This document shows positions 7,831-16,399 of a DNA stretch of 64,000 nucleotides, piece by piece. The stretch lies in assembly GCF_003850245.1 (NCBI RefSeq), contig NZ_CP031015.1:1736001-1800000 (forward strand), given 5' to 3'. The translations under genes were made by a program, and so were the position numbers. This DNA is from Microbacterium sp. ABRD28. GTDB taxonomy: Bacteria > Actinomycetota > Actinomycetes > Actinomycetales > Microbacteriaceae. The notes under the pieces were generated by a model, which was not told the DNA's origin, made no database searches, and saw only the letters and a list, made by a program, of their open reading frames with translations. Within the stretch, counting starts at the first letter, position 1. Every line of letters starts with the position of its first letter.

Positions 7831-8910
7831 ATGCCGAATCTGATCGAGCGGGTGATCGCACGCGCGCTCACGCTGAAGCCCGTGCGCGCCCTTCTGCTGT
7901 ACACCGAACGACAGGGCCCGATGCTCGCCGACAGTGTGACGTACCGCACGTTGTTCAGCCTGTTCGCCGGGGTGCTGCTCGGCTTCTCCATCGCGTCGCT
8001 GTGGCTCGCCGGCAATCCTGTCGCCTGGCAGGCTCTGATCGACGCCGTCGATTCCGCGGTGCCCGGCCTCGTCGGCGAGGGCGGCCTGATCGACCTCGAT
8101 GACATCCAGGCGCCCGCGGGTCTCACCGTGACGGGGGTGATCGCCTCGATCGCTCTCGTCGGCGCCGCCATCGGCGCGATCGGGTCGCTCCGCACGGCCA
8201 TCCGGCGGCTCGCGAACGAACTGACCGACGACTCGTTCTGGCTGTGGGTGTTGCTGCGCAACCTGCTGCTCGCGATCGGCATCGGCGCGGCGCTGGCCGC
8301 ATCGGCCGTGGCCACGGTCGTCGGCAGCGCGGGGATCTCCCTCTTCGGCGGGTGGCTCGGGCTCGCCGAGGACGACCTGCTGCTGCAGATCGCCACGCGG
8401 GCCACCACCATCGTCGTGGTCTTCCTCCTCGATGCCGCCGTCATCGCCGTGGCGTTCCGCTCGCTGTCGGGCACGAAGCCGTCGCGACGCTCGCTCCTCA
8501 GCGGCTCTCTCCTCGGCGCCGCGGGGCTCACCGTTCTGCAGCAGCTGTCGAGCCTCTTCATCGGCGGTGCGGGGTCGAACCCGCTGCTGGCGACCTTCGC
8601 TTCGCTCATCGCGTTGCTGCTGTGGCTGAACCTCTCGGCGCAGGTGATCCTCATCGCGTCGGCCTACATCGTCACCGGCATCGAGGAGGATGTCGACCGG
8701 GTGCGCGCCCGTTTCGGCGCGAGGACCTTCCTCCAGCGGCGCGTCAAGCGCGCCGAGCTGTCGGTGCAGGCCGCCGCTGATGAGCTGGACGCGGCCCGTG
8801 CCGCCGAGGCGGGGGAGCGGAGGATGAAGGCCGACGCCGCCGCGAAGGCCAACCGGAAGAAGGACGAAACGACGCCATCGGATGCCGGGGCGCGACGTGA
8901 CGATCGCTGA
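7831..8910 (+). CDS. YihY/virulence factor BrkB family membrane protein
   Basis: 359 residues with six predicted membrane segments, typical of the YihY/BrkB family (formerly mis-called ribonuclease BN). Family landmarks are the N-terminal LYTERQGPMLADSVTYRTLFSLFAGVLLG (conserved Ser-Val-Thr-Tyr region; Ala replaced by Ser-Val here) and the last-helix region LLLWLNLSAQVILIASAYIV. A charged, lysine- and alanine-rich cytoplasmic tail (about residues 310-359) follows. No biochemical activity is agreed for the family. The ATG at 7831 has a GGGGGA stretch about 9 nt upstream. The 3' end overlaps the next gene. Confidence 0.85.
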   Translation: MPNLIERVIARALTLKPVRALLLYTERQGPMLADSVTYRTLFSLFAGVLLGFSIASLWLAGNPVAWQALIDAVDSAVPGLVGEGGLIDLDDIQAPAGLTVTGVIASIALVGAAIGAIGSLRTAIRRLANELTDDSFWLWVLLRNLLLAIGIGAALAASAVATVVGSAGISLFGGWLGLAEDDLLLQIATRATTIVVVFLLDAAVIAVAFRSLSGTKPSRRSLLSGSLLGAAGLTVLQQLSSLFIGGAGSNPLLATFASLIALLLWLNLSAQVILIASAYIVTGIEEDVDRVRARFGARTFLQRRVKRAELSVQAAADELDAARAAEAGERRMKADAAAKANRKKDETTPSDAGARRDDR

Positions 8911-9598
8911 CACCCCTTCGGTGGCCCATCTGCGGGTTCCGACCTACCGGGCGGCCGACATCCGCGCCGCTGAGGCCCCGCTCCTCGCTGCCGGGGTGCC
9001 GCTCATGGCGCGCGCCGCGCACGCGCTGGCGGAGATCGCCGCGGCGCGGCTCGCTGTGGCATCCGTTCGCCGCGCACTCGTCCTCGCCGGCAGGGGCGAC
9101 AACGGTGGGGACGCCCTGTTCGCCGGTGCCGAGCTTGCCGCGGCCGGGCTGGGTGTGGATGTCCTGCTCGTCGGTGATGACGCCCATGACGCCGGCCTCG
9201 CCGCCGCGGTCGCGGCGGGGGCCCACAGGGTCGACCTGAGCCGGCTCGACCTGCGTGAGTACGGGCTCATCCTCGACGGGATGATCGGGCTCGGCGGCCG
9301 TGGATCGCTGCGCGGCGGTGCACGCGAGGCGGCGATCGCCCTCGCCCCGGATGCTGCGGCGGGTCCGCGGATCCTCGCCGTCGACCTGCCGAGCGGTCTG
9401 GACCCGGACATCGGGGAGGGCGACGGACTCGTGCTGCCCGCCCACGAGACCATCACCTTAGGCGCCGCGAAGGCGGGTCTGGCCCGGGGGCGCGGCCCCG
9501 CGTTGGCGGGGCGCATCACCCTCGTCGACATCGGCCTGGCGCTCGCCGGCGCCGTACCGGTCGGCGAGATCGAGATCGCGGAGGTCGTCCGGGCCTGA
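8882..9598 (+). CDS. nnr: NAD(P)H-hydrate epimerase (YjeF N-terminal domain)
   Basis: Epimerises R- and S-NAD(P)HX, damaged hydrated cofactors, so that the dehydratase can repair them. The protein has only the YjeF_N Rossmann-like domain (about 238 residues): LVLAGRGDNGGDALFAGAELA is the signature nucleotide loop, and DLPSGLDPDIGEG the second conserved segment. The C-terminal ADP/ATP-dependent dehydratase domain of bifunctional Nnr proteins is missing, so a separate dehydratase should exist elsewhere. It overlaps the YihY gene by 29 bp if the ATG at 8882 is used; the GTG at 8897, with GGGG six bases upstream, is a reasonable alternative. The gene ends 10 bp from a convergent gene. Confidence 0.85.
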   Translation: MPGRDVTIADTPSVAHLRVPTYRAADIRAAEAPLLAAGVPLMARAAHALAEIAAARLAVASVRRALVLAGRGDNGGDALFAGAELAAAGLGVDVLLVGDDAHDAGLAAAVAAGAHRVDLSRLDLREYGLILDGMIGLGGRGSLRGGAREAAIALAPDAAAGPRILAVDLPSGLDPDIGEGDGLVLPAHETITLGAAKAGLARGRGPALAGRITLVDIGLALAGAVPVGEIEIAEVVRA

Positions 9599-9608
9599 GC
9601 CACCGGCT

Positions 9609-10349
9609 CTAACGGGCGTGATGCTCCACGAACGCCCGCAACAGACGCGGCGGGTGGGTCACCGGCGCCCGACGCACGGCAGCGAGCGTGAGCTCCAGCT
9701 CGTCGGCGGCGAAGTAGCCATAGCCGGCGTAGGCGTGCACCCGCGTCTGCATGCCGTCGAGGTCGAGTTCGGGGTGGAACTGCGTGGCGTAGACGTTGCG
9801 ACCGACCCGGAACATCTGCACCGGACAGGTCGGTGACGACGCCAGCAGCACCGCCGAGTCGGGGAGGACCGACACCGCCTCCTTGTGGCCGACGTAGGCG
9901 TCGAAGGTGCGCGGGAATCCCGCGAGCAGCGGGTCGGCGGCGCCGGCGTCGGTGAGGCTCACGGGCACGACGCTGATCGGCTCGGAGTACGTGCGGTCGA
10001 TGACGGCGCGCTGGTGGCTCCCGAGGGTTCCGATCCCGTAGCAGGCGCCCAGGAACGGGAAGTCGCGTGCGACCACCTCATCGAGCAGACGGGCGAACTC
10101 CGCCTCGACGCGCCGCTGCACCGGCGACTTCTTCTCCGGCGGATCGGAGGCGTTGAACGGACCACCGCCGACGAAGATCCCCGACAGCGCGTCGAGGTCC
10201 AGATCGGGGAGGGGACCCGCCTCCATGCGGACCCGGAGGAGGTCGCGCTCCTCGAGCCCGGTGAAGCGCAGGAAGAGGTCGTACTCCTCGTCGGCGGGAA
10301 CGTCCTCCGCGCGGGTGGCGAGGAGGACGAAGGGTTTCGGCCCGGTCAT
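9609..10349 (-). CDS. Class I glutamine amidotransferase-like protein
   Basis: A 246-aa stand-alone class I glutamine amidotransferase domain, like the N-terminal half of GMP synthase. The nucleophile cysteine lies in FLGACYGIGTLG, the oxyanion strand in GIFVGGGPFN, and the catalytic His-Glu in ATQFHPELD. It lacks a synthetase domain, and the real ammonia acceptor is unknown; related proteins hydrolyse gamma-glutamyl compounds or are annotated simply as glutamine amidotransferases. Its ATG overlaps the TGA of the upstream phosphorylase gene (ATGA), so the two are translationally coupled. The stop lies 10 bp from the end of the convergent nnr gene. Confidence 0.85.
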   Translation of the reverse strand: MTGPKPFVLLATRAEDVPADEEYDLFLRFTGLEERDLLRVRMEAGPLPDLDLDALSGIFVGGGPFNASDPPEKKSPVQRRVEAEFARLLDEVVARDFPFLGACYGIGTLGSHQRAVIDRTYSEPISVVPVSLTDAGAADPLLAGFPRTFDAYVGHKEAVSVLPDSAVLLASSPTCPVQMFRVGRNVYATQFHPELDLDGMQTRVHAYAGYGYFAADELELTLAAVRRAPVTHPPRLLRAFVEHHAR

Positions 10350-12907
10350 CCCGCGTACGTCACAAGGCCCAGCTCCACCGGGGACACCAGGAACGGATGC
10401 CGCGGCACGACCCGCACCGTGTAGCCGAAGGTGCCGGTGAGCTGCAGCGGCAGAGAGCCGCGATAGGGGGTGATCCCGTCCACGGCCGTCCCTTGGGCCT
10501 CCAGCGGCACGGCGGTGCGGTCGGCGCCGATGACATCGTCCTCGTCGGTGCGTCCGTAGACCAGTTCCACCACGACATCGTCGGGGGAGAGGCTGTCCAA
10601 GCGCACGGATGCCTCGATCTCGAGGGTTTCGCCGGTCGACGCCCGGGAGGTGGCATCGGAACCCTCCACATGGGCGATCGCCACGGTGCCCCAGGCGCTG
10701 CGCACCCGGCTGACGAACGCGGCGAGCGAGCGGGCCTGGGCGAAGTCATCGGCACGAAGCGCGCGATCGTTCACCGCGGAGGGCACGTAGAGGCGCGTGA
10801 CGTAGTCGCGCACCATCCGGTCACTGGTGACCTTCTTGCCGAGGTCGGTCATCGTGTGGCGCACCATGTCGAGCCACCCGGCCGGCACACCTCCCGTGCG
10901 CTCGTAGAAGCGCGGCACGAGCTGGTGCTCGATGAGGTCGTAGAGCGCGGCCGCCTCGGCATCGTCCCGCTCCTCGTCGGTCGCCGCCGTGTCGGCGGTC
11001 GGGATGGCCCAGCCGTTGCGGCCGTCGTACCACTCGTCCCACCAGCCGTCGAGGATCGACAGATTCAGCACCCCGTTCAAGGCGGCCTTCATGCCCGACG
11101 TGCCGCACGCCTCGAGGGGCCGCAGCGGATTGTTCAGCCACACGTCGCAGCCGGGGTACAGGGTCTTCGCCAGCGTGATGTCGTAGTCGGGGAGGAACAC
11201 GATGCGGCCGCGCACCCGCGGATCGCGGCTGAACCGCACGAGCTGCTGGATCAGGATCTTGCCGGAATCGTCTGCCGGATGGGACTTGCCGCCGATGACC
11301 AGCTGAACCGGTCGCTCGGGATCGGTGAGGATGCGCGTGAGGCGCTCAGGGTCGCGGAGCATCAGCGTCAGACGCTTGTAGGTCGGTACGCGCCGGGCGA
11401 AGCCGATCGTCAGCACGCCCGGGTCGAGGATGTCGTCGATCCATGCGGGAACCGCAGCGTTGCCCGCCGAACGGGCGGCTGCGGTCAGACGCCGCCGGGC
11501 CTCGGCGACGAGCTCCTGCTTCATCTGGGTGCGCACCCCCCACAGCTCCTGGTCGCTGACGACCTCGCGCGAGCGCCAGTCGTGGCGATCGGTGTGCGCG
11601 TCGCCGAAGACGCGCTCGCTCAGGCCGGTGAGGGCGGGGTGCACCCAGGTCGGGGCGTGGACGCCGTTGGTGATCGAGGTGATCGGCACCTCGTCGGTGT
11701 CGACACCCGGCCAGAGGGCCCCGAACATCCGTCGGCTCACCGCGCCGTGGAGGAGCGACACCCCGTTGGCGTGCTGCCCGAGATGGAGTCCGAGAACGGC
11801 CATGTTGAACACGTGAGGGTCGCCGCCGGGGTAGGACTCCCGACCCAGGTCGAGGGCGGGATCGGCGGGGAGGGACGTGAACAGCGGGCTCTGCAGATAC
11901 GTGGCGACCAGATCGCGGGGGAAGCGGTCGATACCGGCGGGAACCGGCGTGTGGGTGGTGAAGACGGTCGAGGCCCGCACCTGCGCGAGCGCCTGGTCGA
12001 AGCTCAAGCCCTCGTCGACGATGAGCTCCGACATCCGCTCCAGGCCCTGGAATCCCGCGTGGCCCTCATTGGTGTGGTACACCTCGGGGCGCGGCGTGTC
12101 GGTCTGGGCGCACCACGCCCGTACCGCTCGTACGCCGCCCACGCCGAGGAGAAGCTCCTGCAGGAGGCGGTGCTCGCCGCCCCCGCCGTAGAGGCGGTCG
12201 GTCACCTGGCGGAGGTCGTCGGGGTTGCTGGGGGTGTCGGCGTCGAGGAGCAGCAGGGGGACCCGACCGATCTGGGCAACCCAGATGCGGGCGGCCAGGT
12301 GCCGCCCGGCGGGGAGGTCGAGTCCGATCTCGACCGGGGCCCCGTCGCCATCGCGGAGCAGGGTCAGACCCAGACCGTAGGGGTCGAGCAGCGGATAGCT
12401 CTCCCGCTGCCAGCCGTCGTCGCCGATCGACTGACGGAAGTACCCCGCGCGGTAGAACAGCCCGACGCCGGTGAGGGGCACGCCGAGGTCGGACGCGCTC
12501 TTGAGATGGTCGCCGGCGAGGATGCCGAGGCCGCCCGAGTACTGCGGAAGCGTGCCGTCGACGCCGAATTCGGGGGAGAAGTAGGCGATGTGGACGGGCT
12601 TGTCGCCGTCGAGTCCCTGGTACCACCGGTCGTCGCGGAGGTAGGCGTCGAGGCGCTCCGCCTCGGCGTGGACGCGGGCGACGAAATCCGTGTCCTGCGA
12701 CAGGGCATCGAGCCGTTCCTGCCCGAGCGCGCCGAGGAGCTGCTCGGGATTGCCGCCGACCTCCTCCCACCGCGCGGGATCCATCGAGGCGAACAGTGCC
12801 TTCGTCTCATCCGACCAGGCCCAGCGCCAGTTGGTGGCGAGGCGGTCGAGCGGGGCGAGCTGCTCGGAGAGAACGGGACGAACGGCGAACGTGCGGATGG
12901 CCTTCAC
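10346..12907 (-). CDS. glgP: Alpha-glucan phosphorylase
   Basis: Releases glucose-1-phosphate from glycogen or maltodextrin with phosphate. The 853-aa protein belongs to the bacterial/archaeal alpha-glucan phosphorylase group, with an N-terminal DUF3417 region (from VKAIRTFAVRPVLSEQ) and the GT35 catalytic core. The PLP-binding lysine is Lys607 in EACGTSGMKAALNG, followed by the typical SILDGWWDEWYDG. HTNEGHAGF and FTTHTPVPAGIDRF are further family signatures. I start it at the GTG 12907-12905; a TACACT box lies 7 nt upstream, predicting a leaderless mRNA. It overlaps the amidotransferase gene by 4 bp and is divergent from a small unknown gene, 73 bp away. Confidence 0.92.
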   Translation of the reverse strand: MKAIRTFAVRPVLSEQLAPLDRLATNWRWAWSDETKALFASMDPARWEEVGGNPEQLLGALGQERLDALSQDTDFVARVHAEAERLDAYLRDDRWYQGLDGDKPVHIAYFSPEFGVDGTLPQYSGGLGILAGDHLKSASDLGVPLTGVGLFYRAGYFRQSIGDDGWQRESYPLLDPYGLGLTLLRDGDGAPVEIGLDLPAGRHLAARIWVAQIGRVPLLLLDADTPSNPDDLRQVTDRLYGGGGEHRLLQELLLGVGGVRAVRAWCAQTDTPRPEVYHTNEGHAGFQGLERMSELIVDEGLSFDQALAQVRASTVFTTHTPVPAGIDRFPRDLVATYLQSPLFTSLPADPALDLGRESYPGGDPHVFNMAVLGLHLGQHANGVSLLHGAVSRRMFGALWPGVDTDEVPITSITNGVHAPTWVHPALTGLSERVFGDAHTDRHDWRSREVVSDQELWGVRTQMKQELVAEARRRLTAAARSAGNAAVPAWIDDILDPGVLTIGFARRVPTYKRLTLMLRDPERLTRILTDPERPVQLVIGGKSHPADDSGKILIQQLVRFSRDPRVRGRIVFLPDYDITLAKTLYPGCDVWLNNPLRPLEACGTSGMKAALNGVLNLSILDGWWDEWYDGRNGWAIPTADTAATDEERDDAEAAALYDLIEHQLVPRFYERTGGVPAGWLDMVRHTMTDLGKKVTSDRMVRDYVTRLYVPSAVNDRALRADDFAQARSLAAFVSRVRSAWGTVAIAHVEGSDATSRASTGETLEIEASVRLDSLSPDDVVVELVYGRTDEDDVIGADRTAVPLEAQGTAVDGITPYRGSLPLQLTGTFGYTVRVVPRHPFLVSPVELGLVTYAG

Positions 12908-12980
12908 GCTGTGAAGTGTAGGCGAGCGGGATGAAGCGCAACCCCGCGACCGAGCAGATCGCCGTCGATACACTCGGAGG
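12908..12980. promoter_or_regulatory. Divergent leaderless promoters, glgP and small gene
   Basis: A 73-bp divergent intergenic region. On the minus strand TACACT (12920-12915) ends 7 nt before the glgP GTG; on the plus strand TACACT (12969-12974) ends 6 nt before the ATG at 12981. The two boxes are identical and about 50 bp apart, so a single bound regulator could control both directions. Confidence 0.6.
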
Positions 12981-13199
12981 ATGGCTATTGCACGATTGCA
13001 CGGTGGTCCGCTGGACGGGCAGGTCCTGCCCCTGGAAGCTCCCGACCTCGATTCGCTCATCGTCCCCTACGGCGAAGGGCAGGTCGTCTACCGCCGCAAG
13101 GGCGAGGCGCAGCACACCGGCGAGCACGACGGGCCGACCGAGGCGGAGTTCTGGTTCGTGGAGGCGACCGATGAGATCGGACCCTCGAACGACGACTGA
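12981..13199 (+). CDS. Small conserved-looking hypothetical protein
   Basis: 72 residues: MAIARLHGGPLDGQVLPL followed by a beta-rich, acidic sequence with GEGQVVYRRKGEAQHTGEHDG and an acidic tail ending SNDD. No membrane segment or signal peptide. I do not recognise the family with certainty; short proteins opening with HGGPLDGQ occur in actinobacteria without assigned function. It is supported by a TACACT box 6 nt upstream and by the following gene, which starts 29 bp before this one ends. Confidence 0.7.
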   Translation: MAIARLHGGPLDGQVLPLEAPDLDSLIVPYGEGQVVYRRKGEAQHTGEHDGPTEAEFWFVEATDEIGPSNDD

Positions 13200-13809
13200 G
13201 CCGGACGAGCCGACCCGTTCCCTGGAGATCGAGATCAAGCTCGACGTGGACGCGGATACGGCGGCTCCGGACTGGCGGGGCCTTCCGGAGGTGGCGGAGC
13301 TGACCGGACCCGAAGTCCGCGAACTCGACGCCCGGTATTTCGACACCACGGATTTCGCCCTTGCGCGTGCGGGGTATGCGCTGCGCCGGCGCACCGGCGG
13401 TCCCGATGCCGGGTGGCATCTGAAGGGACCGCGTCACGGTGCCGGCCGGGTGGAGCTCGGGTGGCCGCTCGAGGAGGGCGACGCTCTTCCCGCGGCGGTG
13501 CAGGCCGAGATCCGACGCCTCACAGCCGATCCGGTGCGCCCGATCGCCCGGGTGCGCAATCGCAGGCTGGCTGTGCAGATGAAGGATGCCGCGGGCGACG
13601 TCGTCGCGGAATTCCTCGACGACCACGTGCAGACCCGCGACGAGGCGACCGGGACGGAGCGCTCCTGGCGTGAGTGGGAGATCGAACTCGGGCCCGCGGC
13701 GCCCGATGACGCCGAGCGCTTCCTGAGCGAGATCGCCGACCTCGCCCGAAACGCCGGCGCCCGCCCTGCATCGTCGGAGTCGAAGATCGGGCGGGCGCTC
13801 GGGCGGTAG
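13171..13809 (+). CDS. CYTH domain protein
   Basis: 212 residues of the CYTH/triphosphate tunnel metalloenzyme fold. The defining ExExK motif is Glu19, Glu21, Lys23 (EIEIKL), and further tunnel residues follow (ELDARYFDTTDFALARAGYALRRRTG, WHLKGPR, EFLDD, WREWEIEL). Members bind triphosphorylated substrates with a metal: ThTP, inorganic triphosphate or, in class IV, ATP. The C-terminal CHAD domain common in actinobacteria is not fused here. The ATG at 13171 has GGAGG six bases upstream, within the preceding gene. The gene ends 5 bp from the convergent lpdA stop. Confidence 0.88.
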   Translation: MRSDPRTTTEPDEPTRSLEIEIKLDVDADTAAPDWRGLPEVAELTGPEVRELDARYFDTTDFALARAGYALRRRTGGPDAGWHLKGPRHGAGRVELGWPLEEGDALPAAVQAEIRRLTADPVRPIARVRNRRLAVQMKDAAGDVVAEFLDDHVQTRDEATGTERSWREWEIELGPAAPDDAERFLSEIADLARNAGARPASSESKIGRALGR

Positions 13810-13814
13810 GTCGG

Positions 13815-15212
13815 CTACAGGTTGATCATGTGCCCCACGAGGCCGTGGAAGCCCTCCTGGAGAGCTTCCGACAGCGTCGGGTGCGTGTGCACGTTGCGCG
13901 CGGCCTCGAGCGCGGTGAGGTCCCACTTCTGGGCGAGGGTCAACTCGGGCAGGAGCTCTGAGACATCGGGGCCGATGAGGTGACCGCCGAGCAGTTCGAG
14001 GTGCTCGCCGTCGGCGATGAGCTTGACGAAACCGACCGGCTCGCCCAGGCCGTTCGCCTTGCCGTTGGCGCTGAAGGGGAACTTCGCCACCTTCACGTCG
14101 TAGCCGGCGTCGCGGGCCTGCTGCTCGGTCAGACCGAACGATGCGACCTGCGGGGTGCAGAACGTCGCGCGAGGCATCATCCGGTAGTCACCGAGCGGCA
14201 TGGTCTCGGCCTTGCCGATCGTCTCGGCGGCCACCACGCCCTGCGCCTCGGCGACGTGCGCCAGCTGCAGCTTCGCGGTGACGTCACCGATGGCGTAGAT
14301 GTGCGGCACGTTGGTGCGCATGTAGTCGTCGATGCCGATCGCACCGCGCTCGGTGAGCTCGACGCCGGTCTTGTCCAGCCCGTAGCCCTCGACGTTCGGA
14401 ATCCAGCCGATCGAGACCATCACCTTGTCGGCGTCGATGGAGCCGCTGGTCCCGTCCTTGCCGGTGTAGGCGACGGTGACCTTGTCGCCGTGATCGGTGA
14501 CGGTGTCGACCTTGGTGGAGGTGAGGATGTCGATGCCGTACTTCTTGTACTGGCGCGCGATCTCCTTCGAGACGTCGACGTCCTCGTTCGGCAGTGCACG
14601 ATCGAGGAACTCCACGATGGTGACCTTCACGCCGTAGTTCGACATCACGAAGGCGAACTCCATGCCGATCGCGCCGGCGCCGACGATGACGATGGAGGAG
14701 GGGAGATCGCGGGAGAGGATCTGCTCCTCGTAGGTGACGATGTTCCCGCCGATGTCGACGCCGGGCAGCTGGCGGACCTTCGCGCCGGTCGCGATGATCG
14801 CGTTGTCGAACGTGACCGTCTCGGTCCCGCCGTCCGATTTCTGCACCTGGATGGTGTTCGCGTCGACGAAGGTTCCACGACCGTCGTACTCGGTGACCTT
14901 GTTCTTCTTCATCAGGAAGTGGATGCCCTTGACGTGGGTCTCGGCCACCTTCCGGCTGCGGTCCCATGCCACTCCGAAGTCGAAGTGCACGTCACCGGAG
15001 ATTCCGAAGAGGTCGGCCTTGTGGAGCACCTGGTGCGCGAGGTCGGCGTTCTTGAGCAGAGCCTTCGAGGGGATGCACCCGACGTTCAGGCAGACGCCCC
15101 CCCAGTACTTCTCTTCGATGATGGCGACGGAAAGACCGAGCTGGGCGCTCCGGACGGCCGCGACGTACCCGCCGGGGCCGGCGCCGAGGATGACGACGTC
15201 GTAGTGAGGCAT
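13815..15212 (-). CDS. lpdA: Dihydrolipoyl dehydrogenase (E3)
   Basis: The FAD- and NAD-dependent E3 subunit of pyruvate, 2-oxoglutarate or branched-chain 2-oxoacid dehydrogenase complexes. At 465 aa it is full length. FAD-binding GAGPGG (10-15), the redox disulphide Cys41/Cys46 ([13 protein letters not shown]), the NAD-binding [10 protein letters not shown], the second FAD motif [14 protein letters not shown], and the active-site [12 protein letters not shown] near the C terminus are all present. The ATG at 15212 is preceded at 6 nt by TAGGCT, whose TAG is the stop codon of the upstream copC-like gene. No E1 or E2 gene is adjacent. Confidence 0.95.
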   Translation of the reverse strand: MPHYDVVILGAGPGGYVAAVRSAQLGLSVAIIEEKYWGGVCLNVGCIPSKALLKNADLAHQVLHKADLFGISGDVHFDFGVAWDRSRKVAETHVKGIHFLMKKNKVTEYDGRGTFVDANTIQVQKSDGGTETVTFDNAIIATGAKVRQLPGVDIGGNIVTYEEQILSRDLPSSIVIVGAGAIGMEFAFVMSNYGVKVTIVEFLDRALPNEDVDVSKEIARQYKKYGIDILTSTKVDTVTDHGDKVTVAYTGKDGTSGSIDADKVMVSIGWIPNVEGYGLDKTGVELTERGAIGIDDYMRTNVPHIYAIGDVTAKLQLAHVAEAQGVVAAETIGKAETMPLGDYRMMPRATFCTPQVASFGLTEQQARDAGYDVKVAKFPFSANGKANGLGEPVGFVKLIADGEHLELLGGHLIGPDVSELLPELTLAQKWDLTALEAARNVHTHPTLSEALQEGFHGLVGHMINL

Positions 15213-15218
15213 GCTTCC

Positions 15219-15224
15219 AGCCTA
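15219..15224 (-). promoter_or_regulatory. lpdA -10 box sharing the upstream stop codon
   Basis: Read on the minus strand, TAGGCT ends 6 nt before the lpdA ATG. Its first three bases are the TAG stop codon of the CopC-like gene, so lpdA may have a promoter independent of that gene. Confidence 0.5.
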
Positions 15225-15878
15225 TCGGTCGGCACCGCCGCCGGTGCCGCCGGTGCGGCCCCGCGCGCGGGCGAGCAGGAGGGCGACGATCGCCCCACCG
15301 GCGGCGGCCGCGACGACCCCGACGATGATCCACGGCACGATCGCAGCCGTCGACGACGCGGGTTCGCCTGCGTCGGTCGGCGACGGGGTGGCCGAGGGCG
15401 TCTCCGATGCCGAGGTGGACGGGGATGTGGACGCGTCGGGCGCCGTCGGAGCCGCCGTGGCGTCGGCGCTCGGCGATGGTGCGGCCCCTTCCGCGACGGT
15501 GAACGACAGCTCCCCGGAGATCGGGTGGCCGTCGCTGGAGACCACCTTCCAGAGCACCGTGACGGCACCGGGCTGGGCCGCGGTGAGCGGCTGCGACACG
15601 ACGTTGTCGGTGATGGCGGGTGATCCGTCGACGAGCGCCGTGCCGGCGGCATCCGTCACTTCGATCACCGTGGCCCCGGGTTCCTGCGAGATGAGACCGC
15701 TGAAGGTGAGGGTGACCGCCGCGGGGGTCTGGTCGATCGTGCTGCCGGGCGCGGGGTCCGATGCGAGCAGCTCGTCGTGCGCGGATGCGGCGACAGGAAG
15801 GGCGAAGACCGCCGTCAGCGCCACGACGACGCCGAGGAACGCCCGAGCGGGGGAGAAGCGAAGACCGGAACGACTCAC
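15222..15878 (-). CDS. CopC-like copper-binding protein, membrane-anchored
   Basis: 218 residues. A signal peptide (about 1-33, ending ASA) exposes His34 as the first mature residue (HDELLASDP), the classical Cu(II)-binding N terminus of CopC. The second characteristic copper site SSDGHPISG is also present. The CopC beta barrel (34 to about 130) is followed by a Pro/Ser/Thr-rich linker and a C-terminal membrane helix with an Arg-rich end, so it is displayed on the outer face of the membrane. There is no fused CopD domain. I start at GTG 15878, with TAGCGT 7 nt upstream; a GTG 9 nt earlier is possible. Divergent from the copper storage gene. Confidence 0.88.
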   Translation of the reverse strand: MSRSGLRFSPARAFLGVVVALTAVFALPVAASAHDELLASDPAPGSTIDQTPAAVTLTFSGLISQEPGATVIEVTDAAGTALVDGSPAITDNVVSQPLTAAQPGAVTVLWKVVSSDGHPISGELSFTVAEGAAPSPSADATAAPTAPDASTSPSTSASETPSATPSPTDAGEPASSTAAIVPWIIVGVVAAAAGGAIVALLLARARGRTGGTGGGADR

Positions 15879-15885
15879 GATTCCC

Positions 15886-15891
15886 ACGCTA
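15886..15891 (-). promoter_or_regulatory. -10 box TAGCGT of the CopC-like gene
   Basis: Read on the minus strand, TAGCGT ends 7 nt before the GTG at 15878, another leaderless layout. The region 15879-15981 is shared with the divergent copper storage gene. Confidence 0.45.
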
Positions 15892-15981
15892 CGGGGGTCT
15901 TCATCAACGAAGCCTGGACGCCTAACCTGGGCTCAGGCGGGTGCACCTGCCCCGTCGCGCGAGACGAGAGCGAGGTACGGG

Positions 15982-16380
15982 ATGGACCGCATGATGATGG
16001 ATGCGATGGGCTCGACGTCGATGATGGGCGGCGACACCCGCATGGACATGGACCTGATGCAGGCGTGCATGGATGCCTGCGCCGCCTGCGAACAGGCCTG
16101 CACGGTCTGCGCCGCGCAGATGATGGACTGCGCGCCGGCATGCATGAACTGCGCCGACATGTGCAACACGATGCTGCGGGCGATGCTGCGGATGTCGGGC
16201 ATGACACCTGCCGTGATGGTGTCGATGCTCGACGCGTGCATCGCGATGTGCCAGCTCTGCATGGACGAGTGCATGCGCCACGCCGACATGAGCGAGGTGT
16301 GCCGCATGTGCGCGCAGTCCTGTCAGGCCTGCATGGACGCGTGCATGGCGATGCGGGAGTCGGTGCTCGCGCAGGCCTGA
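15982..16380 (+). CDS. Four-helix bundle copper storage protein (Csp-like)
   Basis: 132 residues with 18 cysteines and more than 25 methionines. The cysteines come in helical spacing (CxxC, CxxxC and CxxC repeats: QACMDACAACEQACTVC; ACMNCADMC; ACIAMCQLCMDEC; CRMCAQSCQACMDAC), as in Csp proteins that load Cu(I) along the inside of a four-helix bundle. There is no signal peptide, so it is cytosolic (Csp3-like) unless an unusual route exists. The first 25 residues are Met-rich (MDRMMMDAMGSTSMMGGD) and could be an additional Cu(I)-binding tail. The ATG at 15982 has GAGG five bases upstream. Next to a CopC-like gene, which supports a copper role. Confidence 0.92.
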   Translation: MDRMMMDAMGSTSMMGGDTRMDMDLMQACMDACAACEQACTVCAAQMMDCAPACMNCADMCNTMLRAMLRMSGMTPAVMVSMLDACIAMCQLCMDECMRHADMSEVCRMCAQSCQACMDACMAMRESVLAQA

Positions 16381-16399
16381 CCTCCCGGCGCCGGTCGGG

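Noticed and set aside
10397..12934. Very long open frame on the plus strand opposite glgP (845 codons)
   Set aside because: It is antisense to a protein with clear phosphorylase motifs; long open antisense frames are expected in high-GC DNA. No recognisable domain and no promoter or SD at its start.
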